From: Vibrio ruber DSM 16370
GTDB taxonomy: Bacteria > Pseudomonadota > Gammaproteobacteria > Enterobacterales > Vibrionaceae
Length of the DNA stretch: 64,000 bases
Assembly (NCBI RefSeq): GCF_900163965.1
Contig: NZ_FULE01000017.1
Span: forward strand, 1-64,000
Direction: 5' to 3'
The notes under the pieces were generated by a model that saw only the letters and a list, made by a program, of their open reading frames with translations, searched no databases and had not been told where the DNA came from. Positions 9,538 to 19,084 of the stretch are shown piece by piece (the stretch's first letter is position 1; each line of letters starts with the position of its first letter). The translations under genes and the position numbers were made by a program.

Positions 9538-10056
9538 TTAACATTCCGGTGTTTTTACCAACATATTGGTTGTTTGTCGGTGAATGCGATATATCGTTAA
9601 CAGGTTCATGCTCAATAGCGAGGTTTCCAACATAACCCCGCCAATCGAACCAACGATCATATTATTGGTGAGCCAGCATATACCGCCCAACAGAAAACCG
9701 ATTCGCATCTTAATCCCGGAAAGACAAAAGACTGAATAGGTACCGATAACCGTCCCCACCACGGACCAGAGATCCCACCAATGATTTGCCATCCATAAAC
9801 CGCTGACAAGACTGATCACAATAAATACCACCGCCACACGAACTGAAGAGACGAAAATGGCAGTCGTCGTTCGCGCAGCAGACAACATCATGCTCAGTGC
9901 CGAAACTGTGGAACCCAGTAACAGATAATGAATACAATGATTGAGGTTGAAAATCAGCATCAATATCTTCAGACGCCGATCATTCTTTTGATAAAAAGTT
10001 GAAAGCCCTAAAGCAAAACTAACTAACCCTAATGCTTGTGCCAACGTGTCATCCAC
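9538..10056 (-). CDS. YgjV-family inner-membrane protein
   Basis: A 172-residue protein with about six hydrophobic helices, matching the YgjV family of E. coli (183 residues). The frame is open further upstream to 10134, but I prefer the GTG at 10056. It follows AGGTGAG by nine bases, and its product (DDTLAQALGLVSFALGLSTF) lines up with the start of YgjV. Family-like features include the NDRRLK loop after helix one, WWDLWSVVGTVIGTYSV and a GSIGGVMLE segment near the C-terminus. The function of YgjV is not established. The gene stands alone between the RND operon and the divergent CBS/DUF294 gene. Confidence 0.75.
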   Translation of the reverse strand: MDDTLAQALGLVSFALGLSTFYQKNDRRLKILMLIFNLNHCIHYLLLGSTVSALSMMLSAARTTTAIFVSSVRVAVVFIVISLVSGLWMANHWWDLWSVVGTVIGTYSVFCLSGIKMRIGFLLGGICWLTNNMIVGSIGGVMLETSLLSMNLLTIYRIHRQTTNMLVKTPEC

Positions 10057-10252
10057 AACAATACTCTCACCTGACGGTTTACAGATTAATAAAAATAACC
10101 TTTTGAATAAAAAGATAAAAATAGGAAATATCATCTATTTATTGCGTTATAGTTGCACAGATTCAAATTTTTGAAAAGCTATTTTAAAAATACTATTCAT
10201 CTTGTGATACAACGATATAATGATGCCAACAGCATCAGAGCGGAATGAATAC

Positions 10253-12133
10253 ATGACTACCTCGATCACGCCTAACATCCATGATTTTCTGGTCAGAATC
10301 GATCCGTTCGATAAATTGCCGCCAGAATTGGTTGCTGCAATTGCCAATACGGTCAAAGTCAAATATCTGGTCAAAGGGGAAACAATTGATTTTAGTGCCC
10401 TATGCCAACAGCGCTATCTCTACATTATCAGAACCGGTGCCATTGAGCAGCGAACCCAAACCGGTGAACTGCGCGCCAGACTCGGGCAGGATGATCAATT
10501 TGGCTTTACCTTTCTCAAACCGCTCGTCAATACAGAAGATGGTTATCAGGCGCAGGCGATTGATGACTCGCTGCTGTATTTAATTCCGCATCAGGAGCTG
10601 ACGCTGGTCTGTGAAACCTACCCCGATTTTGCCGACTATTTTGCTGCACAGGCCAATATTCGGCTGACTTCAGCCGTGAATGATGTGTGTAAAAAAGAAG
10701 CTAAAGGACTTTTCTTTCGCACTGTCGGAGAAATCGCCAGTGAAAATATTGCGATCGTCAGCAGTCACGACAGCATCCGCGATGTTGCACGGATGATGTG
10801 TGGCATGATACATGACACACAACGCAGCTCTTGTGCGGTCGTGATGCAAGATCAGGACATTGTCGGTTTGGTGACAGACCGGGATATGACGCAATCAGTG
10901 GTTGCGAGCGGACGAGACATTGACGAGCCAATAGAGACCGTCATGACTCGCAATCCGCATTTGATCGAACATGACGCCAAAGTCATTCAGGCAATCTCGC
11001 TGATGATGCAATATAACATCCGGTGTTTACCCGTCTTGACCGGCAAACGAGTCACCGGGCTGCTGACCACCACTCATTTGGTTCATAATCATCGTACGCA
11101 ATCACTGTTTCTGCTTGAAAAAATCAAATACGCCAGTTCGGTCACGGCATTGACTAACCTGAAAGGCGAACGGGAAACTATCTTTCAGGCGCTGGTTGAA
11201 GGTGGGGTCAGTGCTGAAATCCAAGGTCAGATCATGTCGATGATGATGGATGCTTTTACCCGCCGGATTATTCAGCTCAGTGAAGAAGTCCTCGGCCCGC
11301 CGCCTTGCGAATATGCATGGGTCGTTGCCGGATCCCATGCGCGCAAAGAAGTTCATATGCTGTCCGATCAAGACAGTGCATTGGTACTCTCGGATCATGC
11401 CAGTGATGAACATAAGCTCTATTTTACCCATCTGGCAATGCGGGTCTGCAATGCTTTGGCAGCCTGTGGCTATCCCATTTGTGATGGCCGTTATATGGCG
11501 GCATCTCCCAAATGGTGCCAGCCGGTCTCCCGCTGGAAAGAGTACTATCAGAAATGGGTCTCCAGCCCGGAATATAACCGGCTGCTGAGTATCAGTGTAT
11601 TTCTTGAAGTCCGCGCTATTTATGGGAAACAAGAGCTGGTCGAGCAAATTCAGCACCATTTACATGATTGTATCCAACAAAGCTCCGGATTTATCCCGGC
11701 ACTGGTGCGTGACGCCGTTGAAACACAGCCCCCTCTCGGAATTTTCAATCATCTGGTTCTCGAAAAAAGCGGGCAAAACAGCCATACCCTGAATATCAAA
11801 AAGTATGCGTTGAATCTGATCATCGATCTGGCTCGGATCTTCAGTCTGGCCGCCGGCGGCTCTCTGACCGGAACGGAAGAACGCTTTCGCTATGCGGCAC
11901 AACACGGTGTGTTGTCGCAAGATAGTTGTGAAAATATTATCGGTGCCTATCGGTTTATCACACAGGTTCGCTTTCGCCATCAACTGAATGCAATTCTGGC
12001 CGGGGAGATGCCGGACAATCATATTATTCCCGATCATTTCAGCAGTTTCGAACGTAAACACTTAAAAGATGCCTTTAAGATCATCAGCGAGCTACAAGAT
12101 GTCGCGAAACTGAAATTCGTCAAAGGAAGATAG
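10253..12133 (+). CDS. Cyclic-nucleotide-binding/CBS/DUF294 nucleotidyltransferase-like signalling protein
   Basis: A 626-residue cytoplasmic protein with four parts. A cNMP-binding-like domain (about 10-130) comes first, then paired CBS domains (about 155-275; VVMQDQDIVGLVTDRDM and RCLPVLTGKRVTGLLTT). A DUF294 nucleotidyltransferase-like domain follows (about 310-450) with AGSHARKEVHMLSDQDSALVL, a GlnD-type GSxxRxE...DxD signature. A DUF294 C-terminal helical domain ends the protein. The family is thought to sense nucleotides and possibly modify a partner; its substrate is not known. I prefer the ATG at 10253 over 10220 because a purine-rich GAGCGGAA lies upstream. A DnaQ-like exonuclease follows after 22 bases, almost certainly co-transcribed; this pairing is common in gamma-proteobacteria. 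Confidence 0.88.
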   Translation: MTTSITPNIHDFLVRIDPFDKLPPELVAAIANTVKVKYLVKGETIDFSALCQQRYLYIIRTGAIEQRTQTGELRARLGQDDQFGFTFLKPLVNTEDGYQAQAIDDSLLYLIPHQELTLVCETYPDFADYFAAQANIRLTSAVNDVCKKEAKGLFFRTVGEIASENIAIVSSHDSIRDVARMMCGMIHDTQRSSCAVVMQDQDIVGLVTDRDMTQSVVASGRDIDEPIETVMTRNPHLIEHDAKVIQAISLMMQYNIRCLPVLTGKRVTGLLTTTHLVHNHRTQSLFLLEKIKYASSVTALTNLKGERETIFQALVEGGVSAEIQGQIMSMMMDAFTRRIIQLSEEVLGPPPCEYAWVVAGSHARKEVHMLSDQDSALVLSDHASDEHKLYFTHLAMRVCNALAACGYPICDGRYMAASPKWCQPVSRWKEYYQKWVSSPEYNRLLSISVFLEVRAIYGKQELVEQIQHHLHDCIQQSSGFIPALVRDAVETQPPLGIFNHLVLEKSGQNSHTLNIKKYALNLIIDLARIFSLAAGGSLTGTEERFRYAAQHGVLSQDSCENIIGAYRFITQVRFRHQLNAILAGEMPDNHIIPDHFSSFERKHLKDAFKIISELQDVAKLKFVKGR

Positions 12134-12155
12134 ACGTGACTAAGGAAGAGTGCTC

Positions 12156-12866
12156 ATGCTGACTGACTGGCTGCAACACTGGAAACATCCATCCGATGCA
12201 GAGGCGCAACGGCAGCGGATTCAAATCAATTCGCATTGGTCTGCTGCGTTGCAGGCCTATCTGTCACATCCCTTACCTCATCCCGATACGCCACTTAGCG
12301 ATCTCCGCTTTCTGGCACTCGATTTCGAAACAACAGGGCTGGTACCGGCACATGATCAGATCCTTTCGATTGGTATGGTGGATTTAACCTTGGAAGCCAT
12401 TGATATTGCCGGGCATGAAGAGCTATTGATCAATCATGGTCAGTTCGTCAAGCCGGAAACAGCCCGCATCAACGGGCTGACACCGCACGTTTTGGCGCAA
12501 GGCATTGCTCTGGCAGACGGAATGAACCGACTGTTGGAACGGGCACAAGGAAAAATATTACTCGCCCATCATCACCAGATAGAAAAGTGTTTTATCGCCA
12601 CCTTTCTCCGACAACGCTATCAACTGAAATCGCTCCCCGCTTATTTTGTCGATACGCTCGATCTGGAAAAACGTTTCAGCTACGCAGGCAAAAGCAAGCA
12701 TCACCACAGCTATCAGTTAAATGATTTACGCCGTTATTACCACCTGCCCGATTACTCGACCCATTCGGCAGCCAGTGATGCACTTGCCTGCGGGGAACTT
12801 TTTCTGGTTCAGGTTAAAAAGCTGAACTTACAACAAGCCCCTATCCGGCAGTTACTGACCAGATAG
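12156..12866 (+). CDS. DnaQ/PolC-type 3'-5' exonuclease (DEDDh)
   Basis: A 236-residue nuclease of the DEDDh superfamily. The first two acidic ligands are in LALDFETTGL (ExoI motif, about residues 50-60). A second block sits around LLAHHHQIEKCF, and the last motif is HSAASDALACGELF, with the catalytic His and Asp. Family members trim 3' ends of DNA or RNA; as a free-standing protein its role could be repair or nucleotide turnover. The ATG at 12156 is chosen over a GTG six bases earlier because AAGGAAGAG sits at the right distance. It follows the CBS/DUF294 gene in one operon and ends 26 bases from the convergent nfeD gene. Confidence 0.88.
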   Translation: MLTDWLQHWKHPSDAEAQRQRIQINSHWSAALQAYLSHPLPHPDTPLSDLRFLALDFETTGLVPAHDQILSIGMVDLTLEAIDIAGHEELLINHGQFVKPETARINGLTPHVLAQGIALADGMNRLLERAQGKILLAHHHQIEKCFIATFLRQRYQLKSLPAYFVDTLDLEKRFSYAGKSKHHHSYQLNDLRRYYHLPDYSTHSAASDALACGELFLVQVKKLNLQQAPIRQLLTR

Positions 12867-12892
12867 GGGCTGCAATTAAATCCGCTTTTTGG

Positions 12893-13348
12893 TTACTGTT
12901 TCGCCCGGATGAACAATTCACCGACCTGTAAATGAATCACTTCAACCAACGTGCCTTTGGTGAGCGGTTCTTGCGTGATCAGACGCCACTCAATCCCGGA
13001 AAAACGATACGATGTTGGATTATCCGGTGTGGTATCTTCCGGCAGTACAAAACTATGACCAATCAGATCGCTGTGTACGGTTGTACGTTCAGGCTTTTTC
13101 TGTGCCCGTTTAAAAACCGGCCACAACAGACCGCCCGAGAGCAGCGTGTAGAAAGTCGTGGCCACCAGCGCCCACTGCCATGTGGTGGGGATCCATGCGA
13201 AATACATCGACAGCGAAGCCAGCAATAATCCGATTCCCACCAACAGCAGCACAAACGTACTTGCTCCCAATACTAACACCTCAACGACTAATAGGATCAG
13301 CCCGAGTACCGCCAGTACCTGCACCAAATGCCCGATGATAAAATCCAT
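12893..13348 (-). CDS. NfeD-family membrane protein
   Basis: A 151-residue protein with three or four hydrophobic helices in the first 80 residues (LVQVLAVLGLILLVVEVLVLG is the first) and a small C-terminal OB-like domain (about 90-150) typical of short NfeD proteins. Members pair with SPFH/stomatin proteins and are thought to help assemble their membrane microdomains. Here the ATG overlaps the last base of the upstream SPFH gene, which suggests coupled translation and a shared complex. Confidence 0.88.
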   Translation of the reverse strand: MDFIIGHLVQVLAVLGLILLVVEVLVLGASTFVLLLVGIGLLLASLSMYFAWIPTTWQWALVATTFYTLLSGGLLWPVFKRAQKKPERTTVHSDLIGHSFVLPEDTTPDNPTSYRFSGIEWRLITQEPLTKGTLVEVIHLQVGELFIRAKQ

Positions 13349-14295
13349 TAGCGGCTCTTATTCAACTGATTAATGATTGAGGTCGCCTGTGCGACAAGAG
13401 AGCTGGCGTCAGTTGCACTGTCTGGCAAAATCACCATCGACGATTCTTTCGCAATGGCCTGCTTAGCGGCAATCGCTTTGGTCGCAAGTTCAAGCTGGAT
13501 TGCTTTCTGACCACTTTCGGTATTGGCCGATTCACCGACAGTTTGCAGGGCTTCCGCCTGTGCATTCGCCACTGCAATAATCGCTTGGGCTTCCCCTTCT
13601 GCGCGGAGTATTTGTTCAGCTTTATCGGCTTCCGCTGACAAAACAATCGACTGTTTCTCACCTTCAGCACGGTTAATTGCAGCCTGGCGATCCCCTTCCG
13701 ATTCCAAAATCTGAGCCCGCTTAACCCGCTCGGCTTTCATTTGTGCTTCCATCGCTTCCATCACCGACTGAGGCGGAATAATGTCTTTGATTTCATAGCG
13801 CAGTACCTGAATCCCCCAAGGCCCGGCGGCTTCGTTGATTGCAGATACAATATTGGTGTTCAGCGCATCGCGCTCTTCAAAGGTTTTATCCAATTCCATT
13901 TTACCCAGCTCAGAACGCATCGTGGTCTGGGACAACTGAGTCACCGCAAAAATATAGTCATCAACACCGTAAGTCGCTTTATAGGGGTCAAGTACCCGGA
14001 AATACAACACACCATCGACATGCAGGGAAATATTATCTTTAGTAATCGCACTCTGTTGCGGGACGTCAACAGCCTGTTCTTTTAATGAACGATCCGCAGC
14101 GATTCGGTCAATAAAAGGCACCAAAAAATGTAACCCGGCTTCTTTAGTTGACAGATATTTACCAAAGCGTTCAATCAGATAAGCCCGATTCTGAGGTACA
14201 AAAATGATCGAGGATTTCAGTAAAAAGAACACAAAAATAAGCAGTGCAACCGGCACTGTAAAGACATTATCAAACAGCAGATTCACGATATCCAT
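13348..14295 (-). CDS. qmcA: SPFH/stomatin-like membrane protein (QmcA family)
   Basis: A 315-residue protein with one N-terminal membrane helix (about 10-30) and an SPFH/band-7 domain (IIFVPQNRAYLIERFGKYL through DIIPPQSVMEAM, about 30-190). A long charged coiled-coil follows (ERVKRAQILESEGDRQAAINRAEGEK) with Ala/Glu-rich repeats to the C-terminus. The length and pattern match E. coli QmcA (YbbK). SPFH proteins form large ring-like oligomers at the inner membrane and are linked to protease control and membrane organisation. It forms a two-gene operon with nfeD, the usual arrangement. The exact client in this organism cannot be inferred. Confidence 0.88.
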   Translation of the reverse strand: MDIVNLLFDNVFTVPVALLIFVFFLLKSSIIFVPQNRAYLIERFGKYLSTKEAGLHFLVPFIDRIAADRSLKEQAVDVPQQSAITKDNISLHVDGVLYFRVLDPYKATYGVDDYIFAVTQLSQTTMRSELGKMELDKTFEERDALNTNIVSAINEAAGPWGIQVLRYEIKDIIPPQSVMEAMEAQMKAERVKRAQILESEGDRQAAINRAEGEKQSIVLSAEADKAEQILRAEGEAQAIIAVANAQAEALQTVGESANTESGQKAIQLELATKAIAAKQAIAKESSMVILPDSATDASSLVAQATSIINQLNKSR

Positions 14296-14816
14296 AAGTA
14301 AGTTTGTTCCTCAGTAAGCATATAAGCAGTTTAAAGTTTACTGCCCTCTCATTCTCAAAGGAAGCATTTCCTTGTATTCATATTGCTGACATCAATCCCA
14401 CAGAAATGCAGAAGGAAAAAACTGTGATTTACAGCGCAACACAAAGATGATGATCACAAATTCTACGGGGCAGTTTTGATCTTTCTGTTGGCGACGAACT
14501 ATACCTATAACAAACCATGATGCGTATCACGCTGCCGCCCCCCGGTGGTGATATGTAACGGACAACGATGAGAACAATTAGTATTGACCACAATGGCTCA
14601 TATAACACGGTTCATATGACAAAATGGTTTATATGGCGGAATGGTTTAAATAAAACAATGGCTTATATGAAAGGACACCTATACTGAAGCTGACTTTGAT
14701 ATGGGTGAGAGTCAGTGTTACCGCGGGTAAGCGGAGCAAATTGGACGGTACTTTAACAAACACGCCATGCTCCTATCCATTGGTAAGACGTACAACGGTC
14801 ATCTCCGGAGGCATTG
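14296..14816. other. Intergenic region with five imperfect tandem repeats
   Basis: About 520 bases without a gene separate the SPFH operon from the FIST gene. The second half carries the tandem repeat listed at 14593-14674. A strong ribosome site (CCGGAGG) stands just before the FIST ATG. Confidence 0.5.
14593..14674 (+). repeat. Five tandem 15-17-bp repeats (ATGGYTTATATG type)
   Basis: Five consecutive imperfect copies begin ATGGCTCATAT, CGGTTCATATG, ATGGTTTATATG, ATGGTTTAAATA and ATGGCTTATATG, each followed by A-rich spacers. The period is 15, 16, 17 and 17 bases. They end about 140 bases before the FIST-kinase operon. A row of phased short repeats like this may bind a regulator cooperatively or be a slippage product. 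Confidence 0.7.
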
Positions 14817-16025
14817 ATGGGTAAACCGAATCCAATTCTAACCGGCCATTCTTATGCACCGGATGCAGCAACAGCTGTTTCAGAACTCCGGACGCAAATA
14901 CATCAGCCACAAATGGCACTAGTCATTTTCTTTTGCTCCAGCAACTATGATTTACCGCAACTGACGACAGCAATCAATCAGCATTTTTCTGATGTATTGG
15001 TTGTCGGATGTACGACCGCAGGAGAAATTGGCCCTGCCGGATATCTGGATCACAGTATTACGGGGATCAGCTTTGCTGCGACATGCTGTACCGCTGTGGT
15101 TGGTCATCTGGGACAACTCCAGTCTTTTGACATCGCTCATGGCCGGGCATTTGCACAAGATCTTCTGCGTCAGTTGGAAAGTTGTGCGACTTATACTAAG
15201 ACCAACTGCAACTTTGGATTGTTATTGATCGACGGGCTTTCCGTGCGGGAAGAACCGGTCACTCATGCTTTACAAGATGGTCTCGGTAGTATTCGGATGT
15301 TTGGCGGCTCTGCCGGTGATGAACTGAAATTTGAGCAGACTTGGATCTTTAGCGACGGGCAATTTTATACCGACAGTGCAGCCCTGATACTCATCAATAC
15401 CTCCCTTACATTTCACCTGTTTAAGACCCAACACTTCGTCTCCGGCCGTGAGCGCATGGTCGTGACCGAAGTCGATGAAAAAAACAGAATCGTAAAGGAA
15501 ATCAATGGATTGCCGGCAGCGTTAGAATATGCCCGTCTCGTCAACGTTGACCCGAAGCAACTCACCTCAACCCACTTTGCCGCCTGGCCGGTGGTGGTCA
15601 TGATTGACGGAACGGATTTTGTCCGCTCGATCCAACATGCCAACCCGGATGGCAGCCTGACCTTCTACTGTGCCATTGATGAGGGGGTCGTGTTACGCGT
15701 GGCTCACGGTGAAAACATGCTCGATAAGTTAAGCATGACAATGAAAGCGCTGGAAGAAAACTTAGGGCATATCCAAGGCATGTTAGTCTGCGATTGTATA
15801 TTACGTAATCTGGAAGCCACCCGGGACGGAAGCAAAGCCGCTGTCAGTGAATTGTTTCGTCAATATAACGCTGTAGGATTCAGTACCTATGGCGAACAAT
15901 TTGGTGGTGTCCATATCAATCAAACGCTTACCGGTATTGTGTTCGGCAAAGAGACGAAAGTGGAACATCAGACGGGAGTTGGTAACGAGATGCAACTCGG
16001 TAACGGGGAAAAAACCGATGACTGA
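14817..16025 (+). CDS. FIST-domain sensory protein
   Basis: A 402-residue soluble protein with FIST_N (about 30-220; VVGCTTAGEIGPAGY and FGGSAGDELKF are signature blocks) and FIST_C (about 225-370; ending ... VGFSTYGEQFGGVHINQTL). FIST domains are predicted to bind small ligands, probably amino acids, and to act in signal transduction. The ATG at 14817 follows GGAGG by five bases, so the TTG one codon earlier is unlikely. The histidine kinase gene starts inside the last codons of this gene (ATG at 16018, stop at 16023-16025), so the two are translationally coupled. The likely role is an input module acting in trans on that kinase. Confidence 0.9.
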   Translation: MGKPNPILTGHSYAPDAATAVSELRTQIHQPQMALVIFFCSSNYDLPQLTTAINQHFSDVLVVGCTTAGEIGPAGYLDHSITGISFAATCCTAVVGHLGQLQSFDIAHGRAFAQDLLRQLESCATYTKTNCNFGLLLIDGLSVREEPVTHALQDGLGSIRMFGGSAGDELKFEQTWIFSDGQFYTDSAALILINTSLTFHLFKTQHFVSGRERMVVTEVDEKNRIVKEINGLPAALEYARLVNVDPKQLTSTHFAAWPVVVMIDGTDFVRSIQHANPDGSLTFYCAIDEGVVLRVAHGENMLDKLSMTMKALEENLGHIQGMLVCDCILRNLEATRDGSKAAVSELFRQYNAVGFSTYGEQFGGVHINQTLTGIVFGKETKVEHQTGVGNEMQLGNGEKTDD

Positions 16026-17091
16026 GCCTGAAAAAGATCAAGCATCTCTGCGTCAGGAGATTCATCGCCTCAATAAAATCATTACCTCACTCATGGATCG
16101 GGCAGAACGCGAGGCAAACAAGCAGTCCGGAACCTACGGGTTGTTTCAGGATGCAGTGATGCTGGAGAACCAAGTCCGCCGCCGTACGGTAGAGCTAGAA
16201 TCAGCACTGCGTGAAAATGAGCGGATCAACCGCGACTTAACCCGGGAAAGAGAAGAGCAGCGTAAATTGATCAACAAACTGGAAGATGCCCACAATCAAT
16301 TATTGCAATCAGAAAAACTGGCATCGATAGGTCAACTGGCGGCCGGGGTTGCTCATGAAGTGAACAACCCTATCGGTTTCGTCAACTCTAATCTTGATAT
16401 GCTCAAAAGTTATGTCGAACAATTATTGGCGCTACACGATCAATATGCTCAGTATGAAGCAGACTTACCGCCTGAGGCGATAGCCCAGCTCAATACGTAC
16501 AAACATAATATTGACATCGACTATCTGCGTACTGACATCGTCACATTGGTGAACGAATCCATCGACGGTGTCGCGCGTGTCCGGAGAATTGTGCAAGATT
16601 TACGTGACTTTTCACGCCCCGGTAATAGTGAATGGCAAACTACCGATATTCACACCTGTATCGACAGTACCCTCAATGTGGTCTGGAATGAAATCAAATT
16701 CAAAGCAGAAGTAATCCGCAAATATGGCACGCTTCCTCCGATTGAGTGTCTGCCCTCTCAACTCAATCAGGTTTTTCTCAATCTGCTGGTCAACGCTGTT
16801 CAGGCCATTCCTGAATGGGGCACTATCATTATCCAAACTTCGGTAGAGCAAGAGCAGGTCGTCATCACAGTCGGTGACAACGGCGTCGGCATCGACGAGA
16901 ATATTATCTCCCATATTTTTGATCCATTTTTCACCACCAAACCCGTTGGTAAAGGCACCGGGCTGGGGCTGTCGGTGACTTATGGCATCATTGAAAAACA
17001 CGGCGGGCACATTGAAGTCGATTCGATACCTGGAAAAGGCAGCACATTTATCATTCATCTGCCGATTAAGCGTGCTTGCGTGGCTCCATAA
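16018..17091 (+). CDS. Soluble histidine kinase coupled to the FIST protein
   Basis: A 357-residue kinase without membrane segments. A long N-terminal coiled coil (about 5-100) leads to the HisKA H box ([20 protein letters not shown], about 101-120). The HATPase domain ends the protein: N box [14 protein letters not shown]1 DNGVGID, F box [11 protein letters not shown]2 GKGTGLGL. The start is set at 16018 because it overlaps the stop of the FIST gene and gives a normal N-terminus; the frame extends upstream only as overlap. It has no sensor domain of its own, so the FIST protein is the likely input. No response regulator gene adjoins; the next gene is a diguanylate cyclase on the same strand. 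Confidence 0.9.
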   Translation: MTEPEKDQASLRQEIHRLNKIITSLMDRAEREANKQSGTYGLFQDAVMLENQVRRRTVELESALRENERINRDLTREREEQRKLINKLEDAHNQLLQSEKLASIGQLAAGVAHEVNNPIGFVNSNLDMLKSYVEQLLALHDQYAQYEADLPPEAIAQLNTYKHNIDIDYLRTDIVTLVNESIDGVARVRRIVQDLRDFSRPGNSEWQTTDIHTCIDSTLNVVWNEIKFKAEVIRKYGTLPPIECLPSQLNQVFLNLLVNAVQAIPEWGTIIIQTSVEQEQVVITVGDNGVGIDENIISHIFDPFFTTKPVGKGTGLGLSVTYGIIEKHGGHIEVDSIPGKGSTFIIHLPIKRACVAP

Positions 17092-17365
17092 TTCTCGCCC
17101 TCCATTTCAGGCAGAGATAACCCATTCAATTCACGCAGTCCCAAACCAGTTTAGACGACACCGTTTACACAAGTACAAGATAAATCATGTAAATTGTATC
17201 GCTATTGAGATAATTAAAAATAACCATCCCGATATCCGGTTAATGCTGTTTTAAACCATGGCATCATATCTGAAAATGATAGTATGACACGTCATCCCAT
17301 TAAAATAATTGATAATTCCAGATGATGTGGCGTTTCCGCCCCCCAATTCTCATATAAGCAAAAAC

Positions 17366-19084
17366 ATGATGGTACGTTTTGTATTGATTATTTTTTTGAT
17401 GGCCGGTTATTGTCAAATTACTTTGGCGGCAACGGATCATCACAATCGCATTCCGTCATTACTGACAGGTATATCATTTTTTCATGAGGAAACGCTAACC
17501 CCGTTATCGCTTGCACAAGCCGAGCAACGTTTTCGGTTCGGAGAGATTCAGCATCCGACTCAAGATTTTATGTCATTCGGCATTCACAGAAACGCTACGT
17601 GGATTAAGTTAGACGTAAACAATCAAACCCAGAATAAGCAATATCGGCGTCTCAATGCGGCGCAAGCATGGGTGGATCATCTGGCAGTTTATTTGGTCAA
17701 TGATCAGGGTTTAATTCAGGCATGGCATACCGGTGATAATCAGGTGGCCGATTCCCATCTATTACCCGGTGTTGGGTTTGTGTTTGATATGAGAATCCCG
17801 CCCGGGAAAAGTGAAATTTTCATCCGTGGTCAGTCTCTCGACCCACTCACCCTTCCCATTGCTTTACTCGACGCCTATCAATCCAGATCTCTCGATGCAC
17901 AAATCCATGTTACATCAGGTATCTTATATGGCGTGTTATTGGCTCTGGTCGGCATGAACCTTGTCTTATACTTTTCCATTAAACAGTTAGATACACTGTT
18001 CTACTCGCTCTATATCAGCTGTTTTATCATCGTCAATATTTCATACAACGGCTATGGCTTCGCTTGGTTGTATCCCAATTCACTGCTGATCGAAAATCAT
18101 CTCACCCTGATTATGATGATTTTTCATGGGGTCTCAGGGTTAGTCTTTGTGTCTAACTTCCTGCGTATTCATCAAACCGCCCCCAGGCTGAATCGGCTGC
18201 TACTGATCTATAGTGGTTTGGGGATCTTAGTGATGCTATTCCTGATCGGCTTCAGTATGCATCTTTGGGCAACCAAATTTGCATTTAAATTTCTCTCACT
18301 GACCACCATGATCATGATCTTACTGGGTGTTTTAAACCTGAATAAAACCAAAGATACCCGGTATTTCCTGATTGCGGTCATATGCAGCATGTTAGGGCTG
18401 CTTATTACCACACTCTCTGTATGGGGCATAATTCCTTATAATTATTATAGCTACAACGGCGCTGTATTTGGTGTGGTTTTGGAGGCGATAATTCTGGCCG
18501 TTATTGTGGCTTATCGCTTGAAAGATGTGGAACAACAAAGAATTACCGCAGAATACCTATCGTCATATGATCCATTAACGAATCTATTCAACAGACGCTC
18601 ATTCATGGCCGCAGGTCATCAATGCATTCAGCAGTCAAACCGAACGCAAAGACCGCTCAGTTTCGTCATGTTAGACATCGATCACTTCAAAAAAATTAAT
18701 GATACACACGGACATCACATTGGTGATCTCGCCTTGATACACATTGCCGGCCTGCTCAAACGCGATACCCGAAAACATGACATTATTGCACGCTGGGGCG
18801 GGGAAGAAATCGTCATATTACTCCCCGATACAAATCCGGAACAGGCGCTCGCCTATACCGAAAATTTACGGCTCATCATCGCACAAACACCATTTCGTCA
18901 TGAAGAACAAGACATTCAGATTACGGCCAGTTTTGGTATTGCGACCCGGCTCAATGACGAATCATTAGAAACACTTTACCGGCTCGCGGATAAACGACTT
19001 TACCAAGCCAAGCAGCAGGGAAGAAACCGGGTCGAGCCGCAAAATAAAGATTTCCCCGCGCTTGAGACTCCCGATTTACATTAA
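17366..19084 (+). CDS. 7TMR-DISM diguanylate cyclase
   Basis: A 572-residue membrane protein. A signal peptide (about 1-21) is followed by a 7TMR-DISM extracellular beta-sandwich domain (about 30-165), seven helices (about 180-385), and a GGDEF domain (about 405-565). The active loop is RWGGEEI, with FVMLDIDHFKKIND upstream. An inhibitory I-site RxxD (RKHD) lies five residues before the loop, so product inhibition by c-di-GMP is expected. The frame is open to a TTG at 17309, but the ATG pair at 17366/17369 starts the signal peptide. It lies 274 bases after the FIST kinase on the same strand and overlaps the convergent astE by 9 bases. Confidence 0.9.
   Translation: MMVRFVLIIFLMAGYCQITLAATDHHNRIPSLLTGISFFHEETLTPLSLAQAEQRFRFGEIQHPTQDFMSFGIHRNATWIKLDVNNQTQNKQYRRLNAAQAWVDHLAVYLVNDQGLIQAWHTGDNQVADSHLLPGVGFVFDMRIPPGKSEIFIRGQSLDPLTLPIALLDAYQSRSLDAQIHVTSGILYGVLLALVGMNLVLYFSIKQLDTLFYSLYISCFIIVNISYNGYGFAWLYPNSLLIENHLTLIMMIFHGVSGLVFVSNFLRIHQTAPRLNRLLLIYSGLGILVMLFLIGFSMHLWATKFAFKFLSLTTMIMILLGVLNLNKTKDTRYFLIAVICSMLGLLITTLSVWGIIPYNYYSYNGAVFGVVLEAIILAVIVAYRLKDVEQQRITAEYLSSYDPLTNLFNRRSFMAAGHQCIQQSNRTQRPLSFVMLDIDHFKKINDTHGHHIGDLALIHIAGLLKRDTRKHDIIARWGGEEIVILLPDTNPEQALAYTENLRLIIAQTPFRHEEQDIQITASFGIATRLNDESLETLYRLADKRLYQAKQQGRNRVEPQNKDFPALETPDLH

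Noticed and set aside
14593-14674. CRISPR array or replication iterons
   Set aside because: Units are only 15-17 bases with no spacers, and there is no rep gene or DnaA-box cluster nearby.
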